Shown here: one piece after another, positions 20,186 to 32,155 of the stretch
Layout of the letters: every line of letters begins with the position of its first letter
Numbering within the stretch: the stretch's first letter is position 1
Source of the DNA: Fragilariopsis cylindrus CCMP1102
Lineage: Eukaryota > Bacillariophyta > Bacillariophyceae > Bacillariales > Bacillariaceae
NCBI GenBank assembly: GCA_900095095.1
Contig: FMBT01000242.1
Location: 1 to 38,091, forward strand
DNA length: 38,091 nucleotides
Reading direction: 5' to 3'
Notes under the pieces: generated by a model
Told to the model about the DNA's origin: nothing
Database searches by the model: none
Seen by the model: the letters and a program-made list of their open reading frames with translations, nothing else
Translations under genes and position numbers: made by a program

Positions 20186-22227
20186 CTAATCCATTCGTTC
20201 GTAACAAGCCGTGGTGACATCAATGTCACAAATCGTATCGGCGGTGGAAGCGATGAAACGATGATGATGATGATGATGATGATAAGCGCTTATTATTTGA
20301 TGAGCAGTCACAAATTCGATACGTGTACATCGTCCAACAGATTCACCGGAATGTTGAACAGGAAATCCTGCCTCTTTTGTTGCACATTGCTGCCGTTACT
20401 TGTACTTGTACTTGTACTGTACTGTAACTTTCATTGATTTCAATCTTAAAGTTGTACCCACAAAATCTAAACATTTAAAGTATTCGAAGAAGAATCACGA
20501 TACGATCCATTAAAAATTGACATGACTTCGATAAACCTTCCAGTGGATGCAATTGACGAACGATCCGTAATTGCATACTGGTGTTATCGGATAGTCTTGC
20601 GAATGGAAATAATTTTAATTTACCACCATAATACGGAACAGTCGAACCAGCGATGATCCCAGCAGAACCACGATATAGTAATATTTCTTCTTCATCATTA
20701 TTGTTTTCATCTGTATTTTCTTCTTCTTCTTCATCATCATCATTGTTGTGGAAGATGATTGATCTTTCTGATGACTCTAATTCAATTGGTCTTATTATAT
20801 CCCACGTCGATGATCGATCCAGGAGGTTGCTTGTACATTTGATTTGGTGGTGGTTATTCGAACATCACGTAATAATTTGATGGATCTTGTAATTGAATTA
20901 GTTTTGGTATACTACGTGTTAACATCGCAACGGTATATCCTAATACACCTGTGTTAGGAAACGTGGTCGCGAGGCAGCAAGTTTGATTACTGTATTTTTC
21001 TTTTTTTTTTGGTCCACTCTTGTAAATCCTTATAATCTTGTAATATAAAGAATCGTAACCAACACCAGCGAAAAATGCATACTGATCATCACAATTATCA
21101 TTATTATTATCATTATCCCCATCGATGATGTTGTCGTCGTTTCACCGTTACTAACTCCTGTTTTTGTTGCTTTCGTAGTCCGAACACGAATCAAAGGCAA
21201 ATCAATGATATCAGTCTCCAACGACGACGACGATTTGTGGTTGTCTGTTGTGGTGGCTTCTATTAATTGTTGCAACACAATTTTAAAATTATCTTGTTTC
21301 CTTTGTTGTGGATGACGGAATAAACTTTTGAGAAATTTTCGTTTACGACCACTACTTCTTTTTTTGTGGTTGTTGGTCATGTGACGTGCTGCTGCTGCTG
21401 CTGCTGCTGTGGACGACAACCCACAACCGTCCCTAATGCATTTCCTGTTCCCATGGCAATATAACCAAAAATAAAAGGAAATCTCCTCATTATTATTATA
21501 TTATTCTTGTTCTTGTTCTGTTTGTTGTTCCTTCCATAACAAATTGATAATAGATGTCAACGTCCCATCACCTCCTATCGGAATAATTAAAGTAGGTTTA
21601 CTCCTATTTTTCTTCTTCGCGTGACGACGACGACGACGAAGCGAGTCATTCATAATACCTTTTGCAGCAAGTTGAGCATCCTCCCAGGTGGATGTCACTA
21701 ACAGTCGAACATCAATATTACTATTACTATCCATAGTTATTTCTCGTATAAGATCATTTGCGGTATTGACTAAATCATAGGTACACCACCTGAATTCGTA
21801 TTTAAAACAACTACAATCTTATCCACTAATGATGATGTACCTGCTGTTTCTTGAGTTAATCCTTTGTTGTTGTTGCTGTTGTTGTGTTGTTGTTGCTGTT
21901 GCTGCTGTTGCTGCTATTGTATCAATAGTATTACTATCGGACGATTCTTACATTAACACTTCCTTCATTGTAGGAATATTCTTCTTGATCTTTAAAGGAC
22001 TGAACAGAATTAGAATACGTCGTTGTATTGTTGTTACTACTACTGCCACTACTACTGCTACTAGATCGCAAGGATGACAATGATCTAACAGGAGAAGGGA
22101 CAACAGCACTTCTACTACTACTACTACCGATTCCACAATGATGATGATGATGATGTGAAGAGGTCCAAGCATATATTGTTGTCGTCGTCGTAAATAGTAG
22201 TAGAATCAGTAGTACTGATTTCTGCAT
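20186..22227 (-). CDS. Diacylglycerol/sphingosine-kinase-like protein, reading frame broken many times
   Basis: Translation across frames recovers a colinear DAGK catalytic domain. It runs KIVVVLNTNSGG, LLVTSTWEDAQLAAKGI, LIIPIGGDGTLTSIINLLW, PFIFGYIAMGTGNALGTVVG, YAFFAGVGYDSLYY then DYKDLQEW, GVLGYTVAMLTRSIPKLI, LLYRGSAGIIAGSTVPYYGG with LKLFPFARLSD, and finally FPVQHSGESVGRCTRIEFV. GGDGT is the nucleotide-binding motif of the family. A leader MQKSVLLILLLFTTTTTIYAW looks like a signal peptide; it precedes a natural His run. At least seven frame changes occur, several interpretable ones being single missing bases (for example near 21770 and 21040) and others lying in CAA, CAG or AAT repeats. 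It is either an error-rich patch or a decaying gene. Lipid versus other substrate cannot be decided. Confidence 0.7.
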
Positions 22228-23052
22228 TGTCGACGTCGTCGTTGTTGTCGTCGATTGCATGGTGAAGAATTTGATGAAAGAAGGAAAAAAATCAATGTAT
22301 CTTTACTGCATACTGTTGATATGGAATGATAATTAGGTAGGACTACGCTGCCCACGATGTTTCAACAGGTTTTTGAACTTACTATCCACTCATTCATCCT
22401 TGGAAACTTGGAAAATGCATCCGATCGCATGTTTGTTTTCTGTTTTGCTTCTGTTTTACAGTTGCGATTGAATGAGTTGGACACGAAAAATGATAAGCAC
22501 AGCACGAACAACAACAGGAGTGACGCGCAAAATTCTTTGTATCTATCAAGATTAGATCATTTGAATCTTGGCAAGATTCAAATAATGAAAGCACGGAAAG
22601 TGTACGTAACCAGTGTACATTTTAGTTTCGGAACTGGTTTCGGGAGGTATTTAAAAGGGGTTGTAAAGCAAGCAATTACTTCCCCCGAAATAGCCCCAGA
22701 AATTGTTCTTTAGGGTTCTTACCACTGCTGTCTGCTACGGTATGCGTATCACAAGTACGCATCGTGTGCGACTACAGTAGATAAAGCAACGATGTCAACA
22801 TCACACATAATCGATTAATCACGCCAATACAATATTAATTAACTAAAACTTCCTCTTGCTGTTTGTTGTGACACACCTTCAATCTGGAAGATACATGATA
22901 TACAGTAATAATAATAAAATGATGGCGACAACAAAAGTAGAAAGGATACGAATAAATAACACTGAAGAATAACAACGGATAACAAGATCAGCTGCAACAA
23001 CAACAACAACAGCTACAATTCGCCCTTAATAGAATTATCATCGCTGCAGAAG
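22228..23052. other. Divergent intergenic region; nothing recognised
   Basis: This lies between the kinase-like gene (minus) and the DHH-CBS gene (plus). A 118-codon plus-strand open frame at 22357-22713 shows no conserved motif and is not annotated. CAA-type repeats at about 22993-23015 precede the DHH gene start. The stretch presumably holds both promoters. Confidence 0.4.
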
Positions 23053-25917
23053 ATGCGGCGGCTTAAACTGTTGATAGGAGGAATCGTTCTCTTGGTGATA
23101 TCATCTATCACTGTGACAACAATGCATTTCAACATCCATTATCAATAACAACATACCATCGTTACCATCACGAAAGAAATATGAATATCCACAACAGCAT
23201 CGGAATCAACAACAACAGCATTATAACTTTAATACGAACGAACAAAATCGAAAACCAACAGGCATTTTTACGACGCCCTCTATTAATGAGAGAATTTATT
23301 ACTTCTCTATCGGGCTGAGGAGTCAACGTCATCATCAGCTGGTGATCCCTGGTCGTCGTCTGCGTCTTCTTCCTTGCAGCTTCTTCCCTTCGGTAGATTC
23401 TGGTATCGCTGCCGTGGATCAGGAGTTTCAGTTAGATAACGACGATCTGATTTTGATTTTGATCACATCGATAATGAGACGAAGAAGATGATGAGGATGA
23501 TATTTTTAAAGATTTTGAAAACTTTGATTATACACCCTTTTTAGAAAAAGAGTTATCCCTCGATTCAATAGACGACGACGACAATAATGATGATATTACT
23601 TTGCTTCTTCTTCTGACGTTTCAACGTCCTCATCTCCGACCACGACTACAACAACAGTAGAAGAAGACAGCGTCGTAGAAATATCCATAGAAGATAAAAC
23701 CACACGCAAAGAAGAACAGCAACAACAGCAACAAGATCGTCCCGCGGTGGCTGAACAATCAGTGCATGTGGTACCAATTACGGGCTTCAATGTTGTACTT
23801 ACCCATTGTACGGCGGACTTCGATTCTTTAGCGAGTGCTGTGGGGTTGGCGAAGTTGTGGTCTTCCCAAACATCCGTTGGTAACGAAGACGACGACATTA
23901 CTGATAATGATGGTGATGGTGATGGTGACTATGATAGCTCTAGTAGCAACTTTCCGACATTTGTTGTACTACCTCGTGGATGCCATCCCGATGTACAACG
24001 TTTCCTCGGGCTACATAAACATCTTTTTCCTATCCGTTCTCTTAAATCTCTTCCGAAAGATCTTTCTCAGTTACATCGGTTGGCATTAGTCGATGCACAG
24101 CGAAAGGATCGGATCGGACCCGCAGAGGTATTGTTGCAGCATGCTGATCGGATCACCGTGGTCGATCATCATGTGATATGGAATCGGATATTGCAAATAT
24201 TACAGATTACGTAGTAGATGGAGTTGGATCCGTGTCGACGCTCATCATTGAACGACTTATGAAACAGCAAGAAAAACAACAGGCAGCCGCATCAATGTCA
24301 TTATCACCATTGCCGGTATCGACGCTAACAGCAGCTGAAGCGACGTTGTTGGCTCTGGGTATCCATGCTGATACGGGAAGCTTATGTTACGATTCAACAA
24401 CTCCCCGCGATGCCTTTGCTTTGGCTTGGGTTATGGCGCAGGGGGCAAGTCAAGTCGCAATTGCGGAACATGCTAAAACATCGCTCAGTCCCGAACAACA
24501 AAAGGTCTTGACTCAAGCTCTCGTCAACGCCAACGCCACCGTCGCACATGGGGTAACACTAACTACAGTATTGCTAACAGCAGATGGATTTATTAACGGA
24601 TTGGCAGCGGTAACTAAAGATGCTATGGAACTTAGTTCTGCTGACGTATTCCTGTTGGGAGTAGTTTACGAACCAAAATCAGGTCGTGGGGGACGGAATA
24701 AGAAAACCCGACCACCAGGCGAAAATGTGAAATCAAAACTCCTTAAAGGAAAAGAAAAAACTATAGATCAAACAACATCTACCGGTATTGTTCATAATCC
24801 TAGTCCGGAATATATGAATACATTGCAAAAATTGAGGTCCTCCTTCGATAAGAAGGATTTAGACGGGAATGGTTACATAGATCGAAAAGAATTATCGGCC
24901 GCTTTGGTCAGTTCGGGAATTATTGCCACAGAAGACACAATCCTTGGTCTAATGGATACCATTGATACCAACAAAGATGATATAATTTGTTTCGAAGAAT
25001 TCGTTGAGTTTTCGAATGATGTCCAAACAAAGTCGAGGGGGCAAAATTATATGCTGCCCAGCGAAACCTCCCCTGAAATATCTACTTCACCACCCAGTAC
25101 TCTAATCATAATTGGTCGCGTCAAACCTGGTGTCAAGACGAAGTCGGTCAATCTAGGAAAACTGCTGGGAAAGCATGGTGGTGGTGGTCATCCGAAGGCA
25201 GCTTCTGCTACTGTCCGTTTGAATGACGAATCCGAAGCGGCTGGGATTATGTCCGACCTTGTTGACGAACTAATTGAAACCAGTTTACAGGAACAAGCAA
25301 CGGTCGGTGATTTTATGACCTCACCCGTCTTGAGCGTGAAACCTGATATGACGGAATTCCAAGTAGAAGACTTATTTACACGGTACGATGTCCGGGCATT
25401 ACCTGTTGTGAACGAAGAAAATGAAGTGATTGGTCTGGTAACCTACAAAGAAGTAGCAGCAGCCAAGCAACGTATGTGGAATAAGGAACAGAAGCGACTG
25501 CGGCAAGAGGCAAACAAGAAGAAGCAAGACGACAATGACGACGATGATGATGATGATTCCTTATCACCGGAGGAGAAGAAAAAGATAATTGAACAACGGA
25601 AGATCGCCGATGAACAACGCCGCAGAGGACCTCCTGTGAAGGCCTGGATGAAACAGCATATCAAAACTGTAGAGGCAAGTCTTACGATGGCGGAAGTGGA
25701 AGCTATATTATTGGAGAATGATGTTGGTTGTATCCCCGTCGTTCAGGATGGTAGTCGTTATTTAGTGGGGATGGTTACAAGGACTGATGTGTTACGACAG
25801 CATCGTTATTATCCATCCCTACATTATAACAACAAGGGGATGAGTGATTCTATAGCAGCGCGTGCACCTATCATCGCCTTACGAAAAAAGCTAAAGCAAT
25901 TCGACCTCGATGAGTAA
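23053..25917 (+). CDS. DHH/DHHA1 phosphoesterase with EF-hand insertion and two CBS domains; 5' part frame-broken
   Basis: A probable start at 23053 gives a hydrophobic leader (MRRLKLLIGGIVLLVISSIT) followed by acidic low-complexity sequence spread over several frames. The conserved part begins near 23747. It has THCTADFDSLASAVGLAKL (motif I), RLALVDAQRKD (motif II), ITVVDHHV (the DHH motif), LGIHADTGSLCYDSTTPRDA (motif IV) and the DHHA1 glycine loop GKHGGGGHPKAAS. One base is missing near 24177, directly after the DHH motif. Two EF-hand loops, DLDGNGYIDRKE and DTNKDDIICFEE, lie between DHH and DHHA1. CBS domains at about 25305-25470 and 25636-25800 are separated by a charged coiled-coil linker. 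From 24178 the frame is clean for 579 residues. DHH/DHHA1 enzymes are Mn-dependent and cleave nucleotide phosphodiesters; no polymerase domain follows the CBS pair. The substrate is unknown. Confidence 0.82.
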
Positions 25918-26832
25918 TAATAGATACAATACAGCTAATAATAATATAATGATACAAATCAAGTCATTACTATTTGTTTCTTGATCTATGTGTTTATCTA
26001 TCTTTCATATCAGCGAAGAAGCACACACATTCTCCTCGATTGAATAGCGTACATAAGTGCATACTGTAGTTAATATATACATATATATACATATATACAT
26101 ATAGGTCCTAACGGTAACAAGAACATGCATCTGCATGGATGTTATGAAGAAGAATGAGTATGATATCGTATGGCATAGCGAACAGGTTATACATGACGAT
26201 TGCCTGCTGGAAGGAATAGGAGATAAAGGAAGTCAAGTAAGTACGAATCCGATCTTATTCGCCAGTGAGCTTGAGAAATAATATACGATAACAAACACAA
26301 ACGCAAACGTAAACGCATATCCTTTTCTATGGTAAGAAACTAGTACACCAACACATATAAGAAGATGAAAACTATGATATATATTTCATAACTAAATAGA
26401 TTGCAGTAGTAGAAGAAAAACTGCCATTACCACCTCCTACGAAACACTGATGATAATGAATATCATAGCCAAATACAAGTATAATATATAATTTCTAGCT
26501 AGATACACATCTTTCAATTACTATACTATATAACAATTGTGTATGAAATTAATTGTATCTATCATAATATACGGTCTTTTGTGGTTGGGCTGTGCTGTGC
26601 AGGAGAGGGGCAGAGGATGAAAAATCCTCGCATTCATTCTCTCTTTCTCCTGTATGTTTATTATTATTTCCAATGGTTTGATTCCATTCCATTCCTTCGC
26701 TTTTGTTCTTTTTAAAACAAGCAACTGCTGCTTATTCTTGAATGAAAAGGTAATGGGTTTATATTATAGTACTTCTATTCTTTACTTTTTCTTCTTGTCT
26801 TTGATAAAATTGAAAATTAATTTAATTAATCC
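25918..26832. other. Tail-to-tail intergenic region; nothing recognised
   Basis: About 900 bp separate the stop codons of the DHH-CBS gene and the V-ATPase proteolipid gene. It contains a TATACATATA simple repeat at about 26073-26103 but no convincing coding frame. Both 3' untranslated regions lie here. Confidence 0.4.
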
Positions 26833-27740
26833 TTAATTGTATTCACAAGTATAATCTTGCTGTGATAGAATCAGCGATGTAATAAGTCCATATAGACCAA
26901 TATTGGAGGCAAAGACTTGAATTAAAATCGTGGCACAAAGAGATTATCATTACCCGAATTGGCTTGCCCACCCGCATCACCGGAAAAGCCCATTTTTTTC
27001 CAAGATTCGTCATTTGTGATTGTGCCCCCACCGCTCGTGTACCAGCATCGGCGGATATACCAATGGCGATACCCGAAATTAAGGAGGTTAAGCCACAACA
27101 AAGACCGGCGGCTAAATGACAAAAGGCATTAAATTGGGAATAGGTCGCATACCGTGTGCCGGCTCCCGGTGGAGTAATCTTTCCATTCAAAATCACCGCT
27201 ACAATCATCCCGTAAATACCTAAGACACCTGCCATCACCACTGGAATAATATTCTTCATTAATAATTCTGGTGATCGGATCCCCATAGCCATAATCCCTT
27301 GTCCTGCTCGGGCTGTTCCGTACGCACCACCAATGTCTACACAACACAAAAACATCAATCAATACATTTTATTATTATTTATCGATCGTATTCGAGTCAA
27401 ATCAATTCGAGTTTTATTTGAGGGAATAAAGAGAAAAGTAAGTAATCATCAACCAGACTTGTTAGAATAGAACTAGATAGACTAGAGAAACAACAAATAT
27501 TCAACGAGCTAGCGAGAACGGAAATCTCCTCCTCCCCCATCAGCAACAGTCATGCCAGTACATAAAAAATAAATAGGAACTACACAACACAACACAACAC
27601 TACCAGGAACTGTACTTACTAGCAAAGCAGACCGCACAGGCAATTCCTATGAATCCCACCGTTGGTGCCCATGATGGACACGCATAACTTTCATTGGAAT
27701 CATTATAATATTCTTCCAGAACTCTCCGACTTTGATCCAT
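26833..27740 (-). CDS. V-type ATPase membrane proteolipid (subunit c/c''-like), frame broken twice
   Basis: Exon 1 (27740-27620) encodes MDQSRRVLEEYYNDSNESYA and the start of the first helix. A 283 bp phase-1 intron leads to exon 2 (27336-26833). The joined sequence reads IGGAYGTARAGQGIMAMG and MKNIIPVVMAGVLGIYGMIV, typical of subunit c helices 1-2, then HLAAGLCCGLTSLISGIAIG and SADAGTRAVGAQ, and ends ILIQVFASNIGLYGLITSLI. Single bases are missing in the A7 tract at 26993-26999 and near 26934; restored, the frame closes at 208 residues. The protein belongs in the proton-translocating rotor ring of vacuolar or endomembrane V-ATPase. Oddly, the last helix has Ser where subunit c has its proton-carrying Glu (FAE..GLYG), and no other membrane carboxylate is evident. 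A specialised ring subunit is possible. Confidence 0.85.
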
Positions 27741-28021
27741 GATTATTATTGTTATTGTTATTGTTATTTCTAGTATATTTGTATTTGTATTTGTATTCGA
27801 TATATAATATATATCTATCTATAATATATTGAAGATATTTCCAGTGCCTACAGTATGGCCGAGTTCGATTGATGATGTTGATGTTGATTGTTGGTAGGTT
27901 TATAACTACGTTCAACAGTACTATCAGGAGAGATGATGAATACGGTACTGAACAATGTTGAGGCAAGAAGAGATGATGATAGTAGAACGAATGTTGAGCG
28001 ACAAATTTAATTTTCTTTGGT

Positions 28022-28620
28022 CTACTGCGAAAGAAGGCCTTCCACCAATGCAAAACTATAAAATGGACACGTACTAGTATCTCCACATTCACTATCATCA
28101 CGACTTTTTTTAGCGAGATAATTATTTGTGGTGCCGTGAAATGTTAATTTATATCCATACTCGTATATATTCATTGACAATGCACGCGTGAAATAAGTGG
28201 ATTTTAAATAAAACATTTTTGAACGGCTATAAAATAAATTATTTGGGGGGATTGTCCGATTTATTTGATTTATATTGCTGGAGGAACACAGAATGAATTT
28301 TGTATCCATGTCTGAACGGAAGGCAGATGGTCCTTCAGCAATATCCGGGTTACAATACTAACGGAAGATCTATGATTTTTCCTTTTCATGAAGAAAAACG
28401 CTAACAAATTTTACCAAATTTTCTTTGATTCTTCATTCTTCATCATCAATCAAGATGATGATGATTCATTCTTTCACTCTCACTTCAATTTTAGCATCTG
28501 GATCGGACAAACAGCATATACAAATAGCTTAAATCGGTCGTTGGACTTATTCTTCACGAGTACATATCGTTATCGTTGAACAGAGTATCGACGTTACGCA
28601 GAACGATAACAGAAGTGATG
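28022..28620 (-). other. Possible unrecognised coding remnant, multiply frame-broken
   Basis: Reading across frames gives protein-like segments in order: SVIVLRNVDTLFNDNDMYS, KSNDRFKLFVYAV, SDPDAKIEVRVKE, then CNPDIAEGPSAFRSDMDTKF with ILCSSSN and a long final frame ending DDSECGDTSTCPFYSFALVE. Successive frame changes near 28559 and 28506 would each be mended by one base, the same pattern as in known genes here. No family is recognised. If real, its 5' end would run antisense into the start of the ABC1 kinase gene, which weakens the case. The Cys-containing C-terminus suggests a secreted or lumenal protein, if it is a gene. Confidence 0.3.
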
Positions 28621-28738
28621 CATATATTAATAGGAAACGCACAAGAATAGTAATGGTTTCGAGTACAGCACAACCAACAACATCGACAATGGTAACTTTG
28701 GTTCCATTATCATCATCGTCGTCGTCGTGGCGGCGCGT

Positions 28739-31700
28739 ATGATACTATTAGTATCAATGATTTTCGTCTGTAGCATCCTTTCTTCTTGTACATACCAAAC
28801 AACGATGATGGTATCAGCATTTTTGCCACACAATAGTTGTAGTAGAAGAAATAATAATGTTATATCATCATCAACAACAACATCAACAACAACAACTCAA
28901 CGCTTTGTTACATCGGCATCAAAACCGAGAACTAGTTCAAGTAAGAGTAAGATTGATATCACGCAATCAAAGAATATGAATAAGAAGAAGAAGAAACAAA
29001 TATTGCAAAAACAACAACAAGTGAATAGGAATAATTCCGAGAATGAGAACGGCGATAACGACCACAATAACAACAATATGGAGGAGAAGAAGAAGATTAT
29101 ATCATCTGTTTCTCCTAGACTACAAAAGGCAAAACTACTTTTGGGTCAATTAACTATAGATGAAGAGGAAGAAGAAAGTCTGAATATGGGTAGTAGTGTT
29201 AGTAGTAGTACGAGTACCAGTAGCAGTAGCAGTAGCAAAAACGCCAACAAAAACAAAAACAGGGGCAAGAAGCAAAAGGACAAAAAGGTCATCAAAGATA
29301 ATGATGATACTGATACGGTAGTGGTTCCGGATAATCAATGGTCGAATGGATTATTAGATGGATCAGATGTGGTGACACGGTATGCGTTTCGTCAGGGGAT
29401 TAAAATTGCGGAACCACTCGTGAAGTATGATCCCATTAAGGCAGAAAAAATGTTATTCAAACAACCCGATCGATGGTTGATACGTAATATAGAAATAGCG
29501 GTACCGCTCGGTTGGTGGGCGGTGGGTGTCGTACAAGATTATTTTTTATTTGACGGTGGTGGTAATAATAATAATGGAGATGATACTACTATTGATACGA
29601 AACAACTGGTAGCCTCCGCCAAACGACGGAAGAAACGTGCTATACAATTACGGAAGGCCATCTCTAATTTAGGACCTGCCATCATCAAGGCCGGACAGGC
29701 CTTATCCAGTCGACCCGACTTACTACCATTAGAGTATTTAGACGAATTACAAAAATTACAAGATGATGTACCAAGATTTTCGAATAAATTAGCCTTTGCC
29801 ACGGTCGAAGAAGAATTAGGTGTACAAAGTTTTGACGATGGTAAGTAACTACACTACGATGTTGTTTGTTTTGTTATCTGGTCCCGATCTGATCTGATCT
29901 GATCTGGCTTGATATGGTTGTTATATTATATTATATTATATATTTATTATTGGCAAATGATATTTCAAAACATAAAACAGAAACTTGAATTCTTAATATA
30001 ACTTGAAGAGAAATTATGAAAACTTTCTGATGTCAAAATAATAATAATTATAATCATATTACTATATTATATGTAATAATATTTTTTCCTTTGTTGGTAT
30101 TACGAACATTATTTTCTCATATTCTTTTTCTTCTTATTCTAATTCCTATTCCATTTTTCAATACACACTCTCTAAAGTTTTTGAATTGGAATTTGAAGAA
30201 CCAATTGCAGCAGCATCCATCGGACAAGTCTATAAGGGCCGACTCAAAGCGAATGGTGATATGGTGGCTATTAAAATCCAACGTCCAAATTGTGAAGAAA
30301 TTATTGCCTTAGATTTGTATATATTACGGTGGTGGTCTGGTATATACAATAAAATATTTCAATTTCTAAATCGTGATATTAATGTCCAGTCTATCATTGA
30401 TGATTTTGGTGAATTAATATATCGTGAAATTGATTATGTTGCGGAAGGTATGTACTGTATTTGATACAATAATGTTAAAACCGTGTGTGTGTGTGTGGTG
30501 TAAATGCATACTTTTATTGCATGCATGGATCTATCATTATTGTTCGTATGTAAACTAAACTCGTATACATTTGTATTTTAAAATTTTCTTTTCTCATCGT
30601 GAAAACAAAACACAACAACCACATACAGCCGCCAATGCACAACGTTTCAACGAATTATATGCAAGTGTAGCCGAAGAAGTTTTTGTTCCTAAAGTTTACT
30701 CGGATCTGACCACAAGGAAAGTATTAGTTATGGAATGGGTTGATGGTTCTCGATTAACTGACAGTGCTTATTTGGATAAATACGATTTAGATCGAAGTAA
30801 ATTAATTGATACATTAGTCCAATCATCAATACGACAAATTCTAGAAAATGGTACGTAATACTACGAAGAAACAACATACAAATATTATGTACAGACTATG
30901 CTCGCAAACAACACCGCAAATAAAAAAATATGTTTGTCGCCGCTTGCATGGATCATTCACAAATCTAAAACTCATTTTTCCTCAATAATTATTCTTTGTT
31001 GTTATTAGGATTTTTTCATGCCGATCCGCATGGCGGAAATCTGTTAGCATGTCCGGATGGTAGACTTTGTTATCTCGATTTTGGTATGATGTCCTATGTA
31101 GATCGTACACAACGGAATGGATTTTTGTTGGCCGTTGTACACATCGTCAATCGTGATTGGGCCGAGCTAATTAAAGTATATCAACGATTAGGATTCATTC
31201 CAGTAGAAGAAGATTCCAAACCGATTGAAATTGCCCTAGAGAAGGCATTACCTGATGTATTAAATGCGGATATTTCAGAACTCAACTTTAAGAATGTTGT
31301 TAATAAGCTTGGTGATATCTTCTACACCTTCCCATTCAGCCTACCACCCTTCTACATTGCAATTATTCGTTGTTTGGGTGTATTGGAGGGATTGGCAATT
31401 CAAGTGGATCCCACCTCAAGAATTATCAGTGAGGCATACCCCTATGTTGCAAGCCGAGTCTTAACTGACCCTCAACAAGATCTTCAAGAGGCATTGAAAC
31501 GTCTAGCCTTAACAAGTGATGGTAGAGTACGATGGAATAGATTAGAAGGACTTCTAGACGAAGCTCAGGGATCTTCAGGCTATGACGTTTCTGCGGCATT
31601 GAATCTATTGACTGACTACCTCATTTCTGATGAAGGAGATGCAGTATTGAGTGATTTGGCAGACGAAATCGTGCACGAAGCAGATAGTCTTGGAACTGAT

Positions 31701-32096
31701 GGTCTGTCGTATCTTGTGAAGGCTATTCAAGCGATTGCGATCAACGACGACATATCCACAGTCAATGCCTTTCGGTCACTGCAATCAGTGATCAGTCAGG
31801 AAAAAGGACTCAGTGATGAAGTCAAAGGTGTTCTTCCAAAACCGACTGAATCTATGATGAGATTTTCAAAGATCCTTTCTTTACTTAACGTGGGAGCAGA
31901 TACAGATTATTCGAAAATTGTACCAATCATTCGTAAGCTTGCGGTGGAACCAAAAATTCAACGCAAATCCAACGAGATAACAGCAAGGTTGGGAGAGAGA
32001 GCTCTCAGTAGGTCATTACGATCTCTTTTTGGTTTGCCCCCACCTACATTCGACGGGCCGTCGTCTACTGTCTTTGAAGAAAAAGAAATTAATTAA
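28739..32096 (+). CDS. ABC1/COQ8/ADCK-family atypical kinase, probably plastid-targeted
   Basis: Four exons, 28739-29840, 30178-30447, 30629-30850 and 31009-32096, with all three introns in phase 1, give exactly 893 residues. The leader MILLVSMIFVCSILSSC ends near VSAFLP, resembling the diatom ER-then-plastid import motif. A Ser/Asn/Lys-rich linker follows. The kinase part has the family KxGQ motif (IIKAGQALSSRPDLLP), the alanine-rich loop AAASIGQVYKG that replaces the glycine loop, the Lys of VAIKIQRP, EIDYVAE, the catalytic loop HADPHGGNLL and the metal site YLDFGM. A long C-terminal extension is typical of plastid ABC1K proteins. In plants these regulate prenylquinone metabolism and plastoglobules; ADCK/COQ8 members serve ubiquinone synthesis in mitochondria. 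The frame is clean throughout. The stop codon is 59 bp from that of the NAT10 gene on the other strand. Confidence 0.92.
29886..29906. repeat. (GATCT)4 tandem repeat in intron 1 of the ABC1 kinase gene
   Basis: Four consecutive GATCT units lie shortly after the intron donor, followed by a TTATA repeat at about 29931-29942. They are simple intronic repeats; a (GT)n run also occurs in intron 2 near 30483-30497. Confidence 0.9.
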
Positions 32097-32155
32097 GTCT
32101 TTAAGATCTAAGTTTAGTTGTTGAATAAATAATACACTTTCTATAAAATTTGATA

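Noticed and set aside
22357..22713. 118-codon plus-strand open frame
   Set aside because: No conserved motif, signal peptide or neighbour relation; AT-rich chance frame in a promoter region.
28739..32096. Aminoglycoside phosphotransferase or ordinary protein kinase
   Set aside because: The KxGQ motif and alanine-rich AAASIGQV loop are specific to the ABC1/COQ8 family.
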